From Beroe ovata (lineage: Eukaryota; Ctenophora; Nuda; Beroida; Beroidae), in assembly GCA_946803715.1 (NCBI GenBank), contig CAMPET010000027.1, positions 406,496 to 442,329 of the forward strand: 35,834 nt of DNA. Direction: 5' to 3'. This document shows positions 1 to 14,429 of the stretch, piece after piece. The notes below the pieces were generated by a model that saw nothing but the letters and a program-made list of their open reading frames with translations, was not told the origin of the DNA and searched no databases. Position 1 is the first letter of the stretch. Each line of letters opens with the position of its first letter. The position numbers and the translations under genes are program-made.

Positions 1-110
1 TGTGTGTGTGTGTGTGTGTGTGTGTACTGTGTGTGTACTGTGTATACTGTATAGTGTATGTGTGTGTGTGTGTGTGTGGGTGTGTGGTTGTGTGTGTGTG
101 TTTGTGTGTG
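1..110. repeat. (TG)n microsatellite at window edge
   Basis: TG/GTGT repeat with TGTACTG interruptions, inside the NAV intron following the exon at 129-286. Confidence 0.9.
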
Positions 111-128
111 AGACGTGAGTGCAGTAAC

Positions 129-286
129 CTGGATCAATAAGTTGTAGATGGTTAGCAAGGCAGGTTAAAATGAGTTTATCCAGGTGTACCCAGTTGGTGG
201 ACTCAGTGATTCCCACACTCCCTATAGTGTACTGAGTGTTGTGACACTTGATCAGCACTGCAATCCTGTACTTCACTTCAAACTCG
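129..286 (-). CDS. NAV: NAV exon preceding the AAA+ region
   Basis: The reverse strand reads EFEVKYRIAVLIKC, then YTIGSVGITESTNWVHLDKL and ILTCLANHLQLIDPG, up to a donor gttact in phase 1. This matches my recollection of the conserved NAV segment just before the AAA+ domain (VKYRI...IGS-x-G-x-x-x-x-T-x-W-x-x-LD...VDP). The 5' edge is uncertain. The acceptor at 286 fits the phase of the previous exon (phase 2), but 296 and 309 are also AGs with open frames. The gene continues off the left edge, where the AAA+ domain is expected. Confidence 0.75.
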
Positions 287-3200
287 CTCTGCTCATCTGA
301 GAGGGACAGCTGGTGACGTAAAGGGGAGGTAACACTGGGGTGACGCAGGGTGGTAACACAGGGAGGTGACGCATGGTGGTAACACAGGGAGGTGGCGCAG
401 GGAGGTTACAGAAGGGGGTAAGGTGATGGAGGGCGGAGGCATTATAATTATATCATGAAACCCCTGAGAATGTTTTCTCTCTGCTAATTTACAATTGTTT
501 CTCTAATTGGGGTCACCGCATTTGTTCCAATTATTCAGTAATTTTTGTCACCTAGACTCCAAACGGGAATTTCCCGCATAGTACACAGTAACTAGCTGGT
601 CCATGCTGTCCGAATTACCTTTCACATAGTTAAGGAGGGTGTACTGTGTAACTTTGCTCTTATCTTTGAGCTCCTGTAGCTCGGTGGAAAGCGCAGTTAT
701 CTCGGATTGGAGTTTCTGGCAGTTGTTACACACCGACTCATAGTGATCAGCGTTTGCTATCTGCGACGTATAATAGATTTCAATGTGGTCATGGTTACGA
801 AACCCCCGATCTTTTCGAATGTCAAAAAGACAATTCAGCTGTTTCGTAATAAATTGAATATCCAGCTTTGTGCTCGTGACATCCTCCGATCGGTTGTTTT
901 GGGAAAACCCATGTATCAAACAACACTTACGTTAGGGTTGAGATGTTCTATGGTGAGGGGTGGTTTCTCCACGCGAGTGTTGTTCAAAGTGGTACCAGCT
1001 GGTGCTGGTACTGTGGAATCCCACTCCTCTGTGTAGTCCTTCTTCTTCCGGGAAAATGCACGTGTCAGGGAACCCTGTACACGTGATGAAATTAGGAAAA
1101 TAAAGTGGGGGTAATCGATAATCAATCATGAATATAGGTGAAGACTCATCACTTAAATATCATTGATGATGACTTACCTTCCAACTTTTGCGTGTTTTAC
1201 GTCTCCTATCGAAATGGGTGGGGTTCTCGTTATCAATGTCGGAAAAGTCGGAGTAACTGCCGTTATGTGTCCGCTGTAGTGTGGAGTGACCGCGAGGTTG
1301 CGTGGTACTGTCACCACTAACGGGGGTCCCTGACGGGAGAGAAAGAGAGTAGTATTCCTTGAGATTCCATACCAACTAGAACTTTTCACTACTCAGTACT
1401 CTATAAATACGTCTTGTAGTCCCTAATATAAGTCCCTCAGAGACTCCCTGATATAAGTCTCCGACTAAACACTTCACTCATCACTCGACTGCAGAGTCTC
1501 CACTCTCCTTAACTCACAGGAGGGTGCTGATCGCTACAGTAACCACTATTTTACACACATTTCACAGTTGTTCCACATATAGTATTGAAAGACTCGCCGC
1601 ATAGACTTATCCTCACATACCTGCTCGTAGCTGTTCCAATTGCTGCTCCTTAAGCTTGTTTTCCTTGACCTCGTGTTCCAGCCTGCTACTCAGACTATCT
1701 ATACTCTGCTGGAACGCTGCCAGCATGTGACTCTGAACAGGGGAGGAGGAGAGAGGGGTGAGAAGAGAGCAGAGAGAAGGAGGGGATGATAAGAAAGGAG
1801 AGGGAGGGCCGAGAGGAAATATAAGGATTGAGGATGATATGTGCAGTTAAAAGTGTGCTATTTTCAGCGGCACATGATGTACACTGTCTCTATAATGAGT
1901 TGTGTCACGCACTCACACAGCGCACTCACATTGGTGTTCAGCTGGTCACGAGACGACTCCTCCTGTGACTTTGTCTTTTCCAATTCCCTCTTCAGCCACT
2001 TTATCTGAAACAAAGATGTGATTGTCAGCTCAGATAGGCTGCTAACTGTCTAGTGTACACGTATATGAGTGTATGAAATGTGTCTCCAAGATTTATCCTA
2101 AATTTCACAGCAAAATCTAATCGCGCACTTCTAATCTACCTCTGCAAGCATGTCTTTCTCAGTTAGGGCTGGTTTATCAACAGTATGCATCCTCCTTATA
2201 ACACAACACAAAGTATAATAATTCGTCGCAATGAGCGATGAAATCGTCTACACAAACTACCTATGAAATGGTCATCGAACTTAAACGGGTGGATGAATTA
2301 AGAGTGTTTTTGCGAGGAAAACAAAGGTTAAAACGGAGGTAGGGCGCGTTAGTGACACAGCAAGAGTGGAAGAGAGGTTAAGTTACCGATGAGTATGTTA
2401 ATCACTCCTCTCTCTCACCACGGGCTATCCTATTTCATATCACTTTTTAACAAGAAGTTATTAACCTACGATAAATCCCACGCATAATACCCAGAACCGT
2501 GAAACACCCGCGTGACACAACGCGACACAACCGTGACACAACCGTGACACCAACTACGAACTCAGTGGTTTCATCAGTGAGATAAAGTCGCAACATCACT
2601 CAATACCAATTCTGCATCTACAAATTCTACAGTTATAGTGCCCAGCGAAAGAAAACTTAGTCGAGCTTCAACTGAAGCTATAGCTAGGATGAAACAATTG
2701 ATTATTGATGACCAATGATTACAAAATGCAATAAGACCTTAGATGGATGGGGTTATAGAAACTGAAACTGCACGATGCTTGTGTGTAGAATAATACAATA
2801 CGTATACAATTTACAATGTATATAAATGTACAATGTACATTAGTGTGAATTGAGTATCTGAGTATTTATCGAAGCTGTGTAGGTAACTAGTGGGTGTTCT
2901 GTGTTCCCGCAGTGAGTGAATGATATACAGGATAAATGGAATAATAGAACGAAGCATTATCTTGAAGCATAATTTGATCTATGTACATACTTCAGTCTTA
3001 CAAATATAAGACAAGATGAGACCTAACAAGCAAATCTTTCACATAACAATACAATGACTCATAAACACAAACACACGCGCACACATACACACACAGACGC
3101 ACATACAGACATACAGAGACACACACAGACTTATAACAAACACACACAATAATATTCATCATAATGAGTTAAGATCTAAAATTAAAGAAACAAAACTCCA

Positions 3201-6200
3201 CTTTAAACTATCCAGAATTAATAAAATGTGAATCAGCTATCATACTGAAGTCAGAGAAGTTGTGGCTACCAGTCCTGAGCCCAGGTTCCGAGACAGCACC
3301 TGACGTGTATGAATTGCATCTCTCACATGTCTCCTTATACTACAGATTATGTGTGCAGCTTGCGTACAAGCCATATATCATGATTACTATAGTGCGGGAC
3401 TATCCCACTATCTCACTGTAAGCGAGAAAACACGTCTCTGGACTTTATAGATCAGTCTCTGTAGACCTATTTCCCAGCTTGTGTTTGATCTATCATCATG
3501 CGGCCTAACTATACTGGGCCATACAACTATACAAATGATGTGAGTCATTATATAGCCATTATTGAGCCACGAAAGGGCCATGATGCTTGTCTGATCTCGG
3601 GATGTTGAATAGAGTCTGGTGTAATGATCCAGAACACAGATCATAATGAGCTGGGGACTGGGGTGACGAGACTGTTTTACTGTTGTTCGCAGATTATACC
3701 TCAGTCTGAGCTCTGTCTCAACTGCCCGTCCTTTGTCTCCTTCTTCTTGTACCGTGACGTGGAAATCCCGTCTTTCACAATACGCGCGTCTTGCAAATGT
3801 TCTGTATGGACCGCGTGAAAACACATTGTGTCTGAGTTGTTGTTGAGCGTAATTTGATTTTCACTTGAAAAGATGGTGAAGTTTATCATTTGGGAAAAGT
3901 CACCTCTCAACACCTGCAGGTTAGAGCAAATACCAGGTATTACAGTGTCTTGTTCAGGGTTTTTGTTATTGATATCCAACCCAGAGGTTTAATCTGAACT
4001 CCTGTTTAAATCCAATCACTCCACTGTTTTCCACCACACGCTTTACATACCAATACCATACACATTACATACCAGACGTGGAAATAATGTGATTCCAATA
4101 CTCCACCAGCTGCAGGAGTCATTGAATTCTCACTCTGAATATTTTTTGTCACATAGTTTGTTTCTCAATCTTGACACATCACACAATGCTCTCTTTTTTG
4201 ACTTTTCATAAATTACTACTCATTGTTATTATATTTATAGTTAGCTGACATAATGTGGCCTACATACTGAGAACTTCAAATAAACCTGATCAAAGCTCTC
4301 TATGCTTTCTCTTCATCAAGTCTATATATTATCTAAGTAGTCAATAAGATAATCCGACATCTTGGATATTTCTGGAAATCTCTTTAGTTTTAGCTGCTCA
4401 GTAAACCATCTTTTTTAGCCGTCCTTGGCAAGCAATTTTCGCATGTTATCGGGTTTTGTCGAGATATAATATGCGAACATGACCACTAGTGGTATAGTTT
4501 TCAGCTGTCACCGTTATTAACCGCTAAAATGGATCTCCGCGGTAAAATCCTTTTATCAGATTCCCGGAAACTGACACTTGCTTTGTGAAACTCACCCAAT
4601 TTCGATTTGGCATAATATTCATCAAATCCTTATTTTCCCGTAATGATACGGTACCTAGATACGTGAATTGTCCAATACTCCAATATGTTGGTCGTACTAA
4701 AAACCGGTAATGTATCCGTACCAAGTATCCTCTTATACCATTGTGCCGCTCGTATTGATGCCACGCGTTTCCAATATTGTGTCAATGATGCCACAATTGT
4801 GTCGAGCAGTTTCGAGCTTGCTTTGTGTCGAACGGAGTATCGAACAGAATGTCGAACAGAATGAAGCATTTCCAGTCTCTTACTAGATTATTTGCTTCAC
4901 ATCACTAAACACATCACTCATCACTAAACACATCACTCATCACTAAAACCATCACTCATCACTAAACACATGATCACTCATCACACATCACTAAAAACAT
5001 CACTCATTACTAAACACATTACTCATTACTAAACACATGATCACACATCAGTAACACTCATCAGCAGCAACTCAGGGCGCTCTCCTCGTTCATTCGCGCT
5101 ATTCATTTCCCATTATACCGCAACAATCAACATGAAGATGTACGTGTCTTCTCTCATACCATTTCCCCGGTGAGGGGGTAATATTAGGGCCCTCACGGTA
5201 CCCTATCATTTGCACATCACTCAATGAGGAGGGTAACATCTGATACATCACATGGACTCGGAGTTTCGTTAAGGAATTTCATGTTTCATGCCGGATACTG
5301 TGAATATCAATATACTAGCTGAATCGCGATTGCACGTTGCTCCATCATATTTTGTTCGTGTGGCTGATCTTCCTGGGGGTGTGATTCAAGTCTTTATCGA
5401 TCAACATCGACGTGTCTAGTGTCTACATTCCATGCACGATAGGAACCAGTCCATAGCATATCTGTTCCACTCTAGCTGATGTGTAGTTTAGGGCAGTTTA
5501 CCGATCAGTGCACCAGTCCACATCTTGGGTTGGTTCACATATGGTCATTTAACGTGAATAGAGTGACTGGTACACCACAAAATGTTTCTATGCCATGTTG
5601 CTACCAAATGTTGCTGTGCCGCGATGTTGTTCATAGATAAATTATCTGCCGTACCTCGATATTATATAATTGAGCAGCAATTCATAAAATCTCAGTACGC
5701 TAAGTAACATATCTCTCATGACGGTGTCATCTTAGGCTAATTATATCATAAGGTCACGATAATCTTAGGCTAATTATATCGTAAGGTCACGATAATTGCA
5801 TAATTAGGATGGTTTTACAGTCTATATTTCCCGTGATCATACGCATGGGTAGGTACTACGAAAGTTCCAGTTATACCCGAAACATGAGGATCATATCAAT
5901 ACGATCAGTTCTTAGGGAGACTACTACTCCTTTTCCAGCAGTATTCTAGTTTAACGGAAGGGCTATATTATTGAAAACTCTCATCGGATGTTCAATCATT
6001 CCTGTGTTCGTGCCCGATTGACACCAGTTCGTCAGAATGCGTTGACACCACTTCTTCGTAACAGGTCTGTGTGACGATTTGGGTACTCATTCGTCACAAC
6101 TTGCTGACACCACTACATAGCTCATAGCTATGACGTAGGATTGCTTACGATGAAATGCTCTGACACCAGCTGGTCATGACAGGGCTGTGTGACGATTGGG

Positions 6201-9200
6201 GTAGTCATTCGTCACAACTTGTCGACACCACTGCATACCGGTGACGTAGGAATGCTTGCGATGGAATGCGCTGACACCAGTTTGTCATAACAGGGCTGTG
6301 TGACGATTGGGGTACTCATTCGTCACAGCTTGCTGACACCGGTGACGAAGGAATGCTTGCTATGGAATGCACTGACACCATTTTGTCAGAAAAGGGCTCA
6401 GTGACGATAGAGTATCCCATTCGTCACAACTTGCTGACACCACTGCATACCAGAGACGACAGACGTAGGGATGCGCTGACACCAGTTCGTCAGAACAGAG
6501 CTGTGTGACGATTGGGGGCCCCAATTTGGGGCACTCATTCGTCACAACTTGCTGAAACCACTGCATACTGGTGACGTAGGAATGCTTATGATGGAATGCG
6601 TCGTTTATCCATAGGTTCTTGAGGTGCCTGCCACTTCTCAAACAAAACCTGAAGCTAACGTAGCCAATAATACTGTAACCATAACATTTCAACTGATTTT
6701 TGCAACGACAGGTAGTATTTAGACAGAAAAACACATATGACGTGGGAGGTATGCCCGAATATGGTATGATCTAGAGACGACCATATATGGAATGCATAGT
6801 TTACAGCTCAGAACAGGGGAGTAACTTTATTTCCCCAGAGTACAATAATAATGGTCATATACCTGGTGGATCGGGGGAAATTAATCGTGATGAAGTGGTC
6901 ACTGACATGACACCAGATGACACACTGACACGTCATGTTGTCGATATGACACCAGTCATCAACACCCAAGAGTCACGAATATGCGAGGATGGAATCTCGA
7001 AAATCCTAGCTCACAAAGTGAAAGAGGGTGTCACTGTAACAGAAGACGTATCAGAGGACGGGAGTGTCAGTGACACTAGTTCAGATGTTTCAATCCCCTG
7101 TGATGACAGTGACACGATGGGAGAGGGCAAGGTGGTCTCATCAGTGTCACCAAGGTGTTGGTGCTGTCGGAGATCAGTTGTGGCAGACGAGAGCTCGGTG
7201 TACTGTGAGTGTCAGGTGATGCCCCACAAGACATGCCTCATCGAGTGGATGAACCACTACTGCAAGGGGCGTTGCCCGGTGTGCGCGTTCCAGTACCGGG
7301 TCGAGACAAACAAACGACCACTCGGCGAGTGGATGGTCGACCCCATACTGAAGAATAGCAAGAAACGGTACATCATCATGGTGGCATTGAACGTGTTGGT
7401 TGTCATGGTAACGGTGGTCGTGCTGGTTGAGTTAACAGTGAAAGTGGAGGGTAAGACAATCGCGAAGCGTGCTATAGGGGGCGTAGTGGGGTGTGCAATT
7501 GCCATTTACTTCATACATCAGTCGAGGATATACTGGAGAATGTATGAGAGACTGAAGATTTTCAATAACAAGGTAGTGGATGTGTTGGACATTGGGGAGG
7601 GCTCAGTGAGGGGGGTGGTACGGGGTAATATATCCAGTTTTATAAATGAGTCAGAAATCCACAAATGAATTCGCGTCATTGTATTTGAAAACCTATGAAC
7701 TATGAAGTGTACTATGCAGTTTTTACTTTTACTAAAGTTTGACAATTATGCATTTTCGTTTTCCTACTACTTAGCAATTTCTCAATGTATGACCAATGGT
7801 TAATAACGCAGAGCAGGAGAGAAATAACCACCAAAATTGCAATGAATATAGGTGATCGAATATGGATCTCGCAACCACAAGAAAATGTTTCGAGATTAAT
7901 GAACGCGCATCACATTAATTAAGGGCTATTTAAATAAGGACCAGTCGCTTCGAAGCAATAGTTATTTGCGGTTCCTAACGGCATAGATTTAATGAAAAGA
8001 CAACACGCGAGTTAAATAAAACACATTCTCTCGTAATCATACGAGATGGAATATAAATTTCATACTGGTCATGAAATTGTAGCTGTACATAGAATTAGAT
8101 TGGGTATTCTTAGGTACATATAATCAAGTAGGGGTGGGGACAGTAACACTAACAAATCGACGGAAACGCGATGAATGCTATAGACTCAACAATATAAGAA
8201 CACAACCCCAGGTACCTAAATAAACCGGAAAACAGCTTAATCTCAACAGCTGCCTCGTCTATAGGTATCATCTAGGTAGACCGAAATTAAATGAGGACTG
8301 GAACGCAGGAACTATGATCTAGTACTATAGGGGTGACTTTAATTTACACAATACACACCCAATTCAATAAGCTATGACTCGCGAATACGGAATTTATGTG
8401 CAAAGACGTCATCCCCACAACTTTGAAACATGCGACTTATTAGTGAAATACTCCCCGATGGAAACTTGACACGGCCAGCAGCTGCGCGGGACACCAAGAT
8501 AAACAAGATAGGGTCCATGAGTTGCGATACTGATACTTGATACACAATGATGTCCTGCTGATACCTACACTGCAGCACTACAATCATACACAGTGTACAC
8601 TGTACATTGTACACGATGTACAATGTATCTGATGACTCATCATTGATGAGCAAAGGGGATGTAACATGGCAAGTATGGCACTGTGATAAGGGCGTGCTGT
8701 GTGTGTGGGGAATCGCACATGAAGCGAATCTCGAGTGTCGGTATAGAGTTACAACATCAAAGTGGGTGCCCCCAGACATAAACACCGACAACCAGACAAA
8801 GGGGAGGGGGGCTGAGACAATGAGACATAATGTAGCAACAGACACAAGACAGCGGAGAGCCACGCGAGGACTGAATAACAGTCGGAGAGCCACGCGAGGA
8901 TTCGTTACATCATCTGCGTTACGACACGCGGTTACATCACCTCTCTCAGTAACAGTATATCTAAACTGTAGCAAGTGTAACAATTGTAACAACTGTAACA
9001 ACTGTAACAACTGTAACAACTGTAGCGACTGTAGCAATAATGTAACAACTGTAACAGTGTAACAACTGTAGCAATAATGTAACAAAACCTTCCAAATGTA
9101 TGAAGGTTACTGCACCTCAGGTTACACGAAACGGTGAGCACTATGGCCAGAGATTGAGCAATAAAACTTCATGACGTAGTTGCTGTGACTGTTGAGTGTG

Positions 9201-9203
9201 TAC

Positions 9204-9238
<35 letters not shown>

Positions 9239-12200
9239 GNGTGTGTGTGTGTGTGTGTGTGTGTGTCAGAGTGTTTGTTCGTGCACCAGGGTGTCCATGT
9301 CCGAGAAAAGATGATTTTAAGTTCCTACTTAGCATGCTTAATCCGGAACATTACGCAATTTTGGTGAGGTCACGGCGCGTGACTAAGATAATGGAAAGCA
9401 GTACACAATGACGTGCACTACAAATTCAACAAGCCACAACATTTGCGGGTCATAAGCTTGTAGGTACCTGATGAACGAGCTGCATTTCCTTCTGTGTTCG
9501 TATATCGTCCAAACTCTGAGATCATAGATAGCGCATCACCCTCAAGTCACGGACATAAGTATTTCAGTTTGGTAAGTTACTGAGCATCAAAACTTGGTTG
9601 CTGAACAACAAAACTCGGATGCTGAGCAACAAAACTCGGCCGCTAAAAATCGGTTGCTAAGGAACACTAACCGCGTTGCTAAGAGTTACACCCGATCTAT
9701 GGGAAGTTGTGTCCCAGAGCAGACTATTGAAACTGTTCCGTTCGCTCATGTTATCATACCTGCGGAGTGAATAGAAAACCTTGATAAGAGTTCCAAATCC
9801 TTATGGGTGGCCCGGTTAGGATCTTACACGATAAACGGTGCGGAATGAACGATCAGATTTTGAATAAGTTAATTCGGGAATAATAATAAATTATCCTCCT
9901 ACCTTGAGCTGTTGTTGTCAGTACTGGAAAGGCAGTCAGCTGACCTTACTCTGTTAACACAACTCTCGCCTATAACAACAGGGTTTTTGTTAACAGGGCT
10001 ACTATAGTAACACATCAATTATTCCTTATATGGCAATATCAGACACTGTTCAGTAATTCGGTTACTATGTAATTACTCCCACGTGCGATTGTTCGTGACA
10101 AAAGCGTGTCTTGTCGCATTTCGCAAAGCAAGAGTGATGTAATCGGAAGCTATATCAACGTCTGCAGTAGAACCCATACTACTGAACTATTCAAATCGAA
10201 AGTGAGCACGCTCTTTCACTATAGCACAAGAGTAAAAGTGTAGCGCAAGAATGGTTGAAGTATCATGTACATCGTATTAAGCATGTACGTGTGCGTGCAA
10301 ATGGTGAATCTTGCTGTACCACACAGTCACACAAATATCACTATGGAGAATGGAAGAGTTTATGCAGCTCCCGGAATCTATCAGTTTGGATGCAACACAA
10401 CATCTAATTTGCAAGGGGAAGTACCTAGTAATCATCATATCACTTACTGTTGGCATGGGCGACAATCTCTGGCGGAGAGTCCAAGTGGTCGTATATCGGG
10501 TCCCTCACCATGTGTGTGTCCGTCCCCACCGATGCTGGCCGTTGAAGATGTCCACGTGATCCTTGTGTGTACGATGGTACTGGTGGAGGCGCGCCCCGCG
10601 GGGCATGGATAGGAGCAGACTGCTGACTTGATAAAGGAGCAGTGTGCACTAGAGGTGTATGTTGAATGTTGGGGTGGTTTTGCGGCGGATGTTGAATGTT
10701 GGGGTGGTTCTCTATTGGTCCCTGACTCCTTGCTTGGTTCCCGATCACCGAATTTCGATGATTCTGCTGCACAGGTTTTGGGGGAGGGAAATGGGGCTGG
10801 GTCGGGGAGCACAAATTCCTGCGATTCTGTGGCTTGGGAGGTGGTATTGGTGGGTGGTTTCTGCTGCTCACTGGGACACCAGTCTGTGTCGCAACTCTTG
10901 GAGTGGAATCCACCAGTCCGTTCTGATACCCAGGCAGATGGGGAGGGAGGGTGAGGTGAGGAGATGGTGTGGTGATGGATTGGGAGGGGTGCTGGGCTGT
11001 GGTCACCCCTTGGGACTGGGGTGCAGGGGAGGGGTGGAGAGGGGAGATCGGTCCGTTCATGAGGGGTTTGGAGTGTCTGATGGCATGGTTACCGCTCACT
11101 TTCACCATCATGTTCTCCATCATATGACCAGTCCTGGAGAGAGGGTGTTACACTTCCTGATACAAGTAAATATCTAATACGAGTTGAATATGAAAGTTTT
11201 TCCACTACCTCTTTAAACTGAGGTTAGCGTTGATGTCCACTCTCATGTTACCATTACTAGTGACATCGTTCTCACTGAAGAACGATGTATATAACAATGC
11301 TAGGAAGACTTTGAGAAGATGTGAAATAACTCATCAAGCATATCAATTATCGATTAAGAAACTAGAACACAACAAAAGCGTGATAAAGTAAAACGCAAAT
11401 ATTGCTACAGAAGACTGAATGATATTTACATGTTCTGTGCCTCTCTTTTCTTCCGCTGTCCTATCTGTATGATACCCTCATCATTGACATCCTGATCCTC
11501 AGGAATAACTGGTGTATCGGGTGACAGCTCAAATGAACTGGGTCGAGGGGGACGAGTGGGAGGTGATATCACCTGCTGAGAGTGTCAGAGTTGCACCACA
11601 TGGTAACAACATGGTAACAGCATGGTAACAACATGCTAGCAGCAGCAACCATGGCCACCATGGTAAGGGTTTGGTGAGATGGTGACCGTAATTATAATCA
11701 TAGTCTGAGAACATTCATACCTCGTGGCTTGATCGCCGGGACGAATCACTGCTTGCTAGACTATCAGCTGATCTGTACAGGGCAGGCATTGACTTGGCAT
11801 AACACGGTCCAAGCGTTGCTGAAATGAGATCATACTATACTTCATACAAGCCACACCTATACATCACATTGCTATACATTGTTATATACGTAGCAAGCAA
11901 TCGTTACATCTTTGATATTTTCGTACCGCTACTCAAAGGATACTCTCGCGTATTTCTGCTTGTCAATTACTAGATAGGCGCAAAGAAATGTAAAAAATTT
12001 CAAGCATGATAAACGATATTTCTACAGCAACTGTTCCTCTAAAAGTCTAACATGCTTGACATACATATTTAACATTTTCCCGCCAATCCCATGTCGCAAC
12101 ATAGTGCAGTTCGGCATGTTCTGAATCAAGGCTAGATTCCAGTTGAATGACACAGTTATTGGACAATGGACGTTGTGGAATGCAGCATCACTTTCTCATG

Positions 12201-12798
12201 TGACTCGTTACCAAACACTTTTGGCAATAACCCAAATCCTTATCGTGAACAGCAACAAAAGAAATGTTCTGGCAACATAATTTAATTGGCACCCTTGCTA
12301 AAACACGCGCGCGGCAAGGTCATCGCGCGCCCCGACAGAATAAAGAATGACTTCGCGCGCGACGCACACGCATGATGAAATTGTGATACGAAATTGCCAC
12401 GTTTGCCAATTTACCAACTACTTCATCTGTTCACATGTATGTGGCCCAAATTTCGTGCTTGCACGCGACGCTATGATAAACACTGGAAATCAATTTTCAC
12501 GGAATTTCTGAAATCATTCCAAATTCTTGACTCAAATAAAGAGATAAATTATTTACCACTCTTCTGAGTTTCGTCCAATGACGCTGAATTCCTGAATGAT
12601 GGATACTTGTCTGACATTTGGCGGTCCAATGTTTTCTTTCCTGGGCAGAGTGGTCAAAATACTATCACTCAACTTAAGATATATCGTACCACAAGGTGTG
12701 TACAACAACATTATTAGCAATCTCCGATATTGGAATGAATTGACAACAGATCAAACTTGTATGTATCACATACCCCATGAGGTATAGTCATGGGTGTT

Positions 12799-12832
<34 letters not shown>

Positions 12833-14395
12833 ANTCCATTGTGTGTGTTTATAAAGCACAAGATAAACGACTGCACAAATATGCGAAATATTTATAACCA
12901 TCCCCGTTGACAAACATTGGCAAACATCATTAATTCAGTAGGTTAACAAGATAAGTGTGTTTGTGGCTTACCCAACAAACTCGATAACTGACCAATAGAC
13001 TCGATAATCGACAATGTCGGAAAAAGTATGATATAGTGATCGACAGATTTCTACAGCTATACAGTAGGTATACAATAACCACATCATTGATGTATACACA
13101 AATGAGTGAAACGATTAAAATCTAAAAAATGCATTATGCATTATGCTTACCAGAACGGATAGCTTTCAGGTCGATGGGTTTGAGTTTGGAGTTGGGATCC
13201 AGCTTGCTAATCTGATGTAGTACACTCAGAACACACACAACATCACCCAATATTATACCTAGAGAGTGGGGAAAAATTTGGGTTACACACCACCTATTAT
13301 ACTATTATAGAAGATATCCTATGACCTATATCAATATATACTATACCAAAGTGGGATACAATGTATACTATGTATATGATAGTGGGATACAAAACAAGAT
13401 AAACCATGACAAGATTGATCATTATCATGTGGTGAGGATCAAAAACTAATTCAATCACTGTGATGATTAACACACAGAGAGGGATATGAACCACCAATCA
13501 GATGTCAGAATTATGTCACGTGTCAGCACAATACGTGGACCATGTCCCCAGTAGAAACCAGTTTCCATGGAAATGTATACGTGTGATAACGTTTACTATA
13601 ATCATCAGTTAATGATGAATGTAGGCTCCGTTTAAGTACGTCTTATTCATCAGGCCCACTGAGACCGTATAATGCATAGATATACGGGGAGTATTTTCGT
13701 AGCCGTTGAATCAAAAATTGGAAAAAAACGTTCAATGTTCAATGTTCATGGACAATTAAAAGGTACTGATATTGATCTACATTGAGAAATCAAGTGTTTA
13801 TTCTAAAACGTTACACAGATAGGTACCTACTATCTAGGTCATTGGAAATGTATGTTCTGTCTTCATATCGATAATATCAAGTTTTATTTCAGAAAGTTTT
13901 ATTTCAGAAATAATATTTCTCTACAACAAAGAACAAGGAATGAAGCGCAAGCGAACATCACAGTTTTGTTTAACACTGTGATTAAACACAATTAATGATT
14001 TACACTTCCACTACTGGTAGTGGCGCAATCGTTCACAAGATACGGACCTATAATAGGCGTTAAAACAGATGATCAACTGCTTCTAGGCAAAGGCAAAGTT
14101 TGGCAGTTCTGAACTACTGAAACGCACACATTAGACTTCTAGTGCACACTAGCCTCGCTTATANGTTTCGTCCAATGACGCTGAATTCCTGAATGATGGA
14201 TACTTGTCTGACATTTGGCGGTCCAATGTTTTCTTTCCTGGGCAGAGTGGTCAAAATACTATCACTCAACTTAAGATATATCGTACCACAAGGTGTGTAC
14301 AACAACATTATTAGCAATCTCCGATATTGGAATGAATTGACAACAGATCAAACTTGTATGTATCACATACCCCATGAGGTATAGTCATGGGTGTT

Positions 14396-14429
<34 letters not shown>

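Larger units (their letters stand above)
2195..6017. other. Large NAV intron, left part
   Basis: Apart from the tentative exon at 3700-3745, I see no coding signal. There are a CA-rich patch (3062-3150), a minisatellite at 4905-5045, and two tandem copies of a ~33-bp unit (CTTAGGCTAATTATATC...) at 5732-5798. Confidence 0.6.
7669..9467. other. NAV intron right of the MARCH ORF
   Basis: It holds the MARCH 3' flank (AATAAA 8015-8020), an AT-rich stretch, a 9-bp minisatellite (8968-9075) and a TG microsatellite broken by an n at 9240. I see no supported exon. Confidence 0.6.

Noticed and set aside
4905-5045. Regular repeats that resemble a CRISPR array
   Set aside because: Units are contiguous and diverged, with no unique spacers of constant length. 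The DNA is clearly eukaryotic, so this is a minisatellite.
6360-6734. 124-codon reverse ORF over the satellite
   Set aside because: It is mostly satellite, with the repeated Q-W-F-Q-Q-V-V-T-N-E type translation seen again at 20832-20980. It has no independent support.
8372-9085. 237-codon reverse-strand open frame
   Set aside because: Much of it is a translation of the TGTAACAAC minisatellite (LQLLQLLQ and CYSCYS runs), and the rest matches no family I know and has no supporting splice pattern.
12596-14384. Two identical 63-codon ORFs starting MMDTCLTFGG
   Set aside because: They sit in the 266-bp segment that appears twice by probable assembly error, run into a TG repeat, and show no domain. 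Identity here is not evidence of selection.
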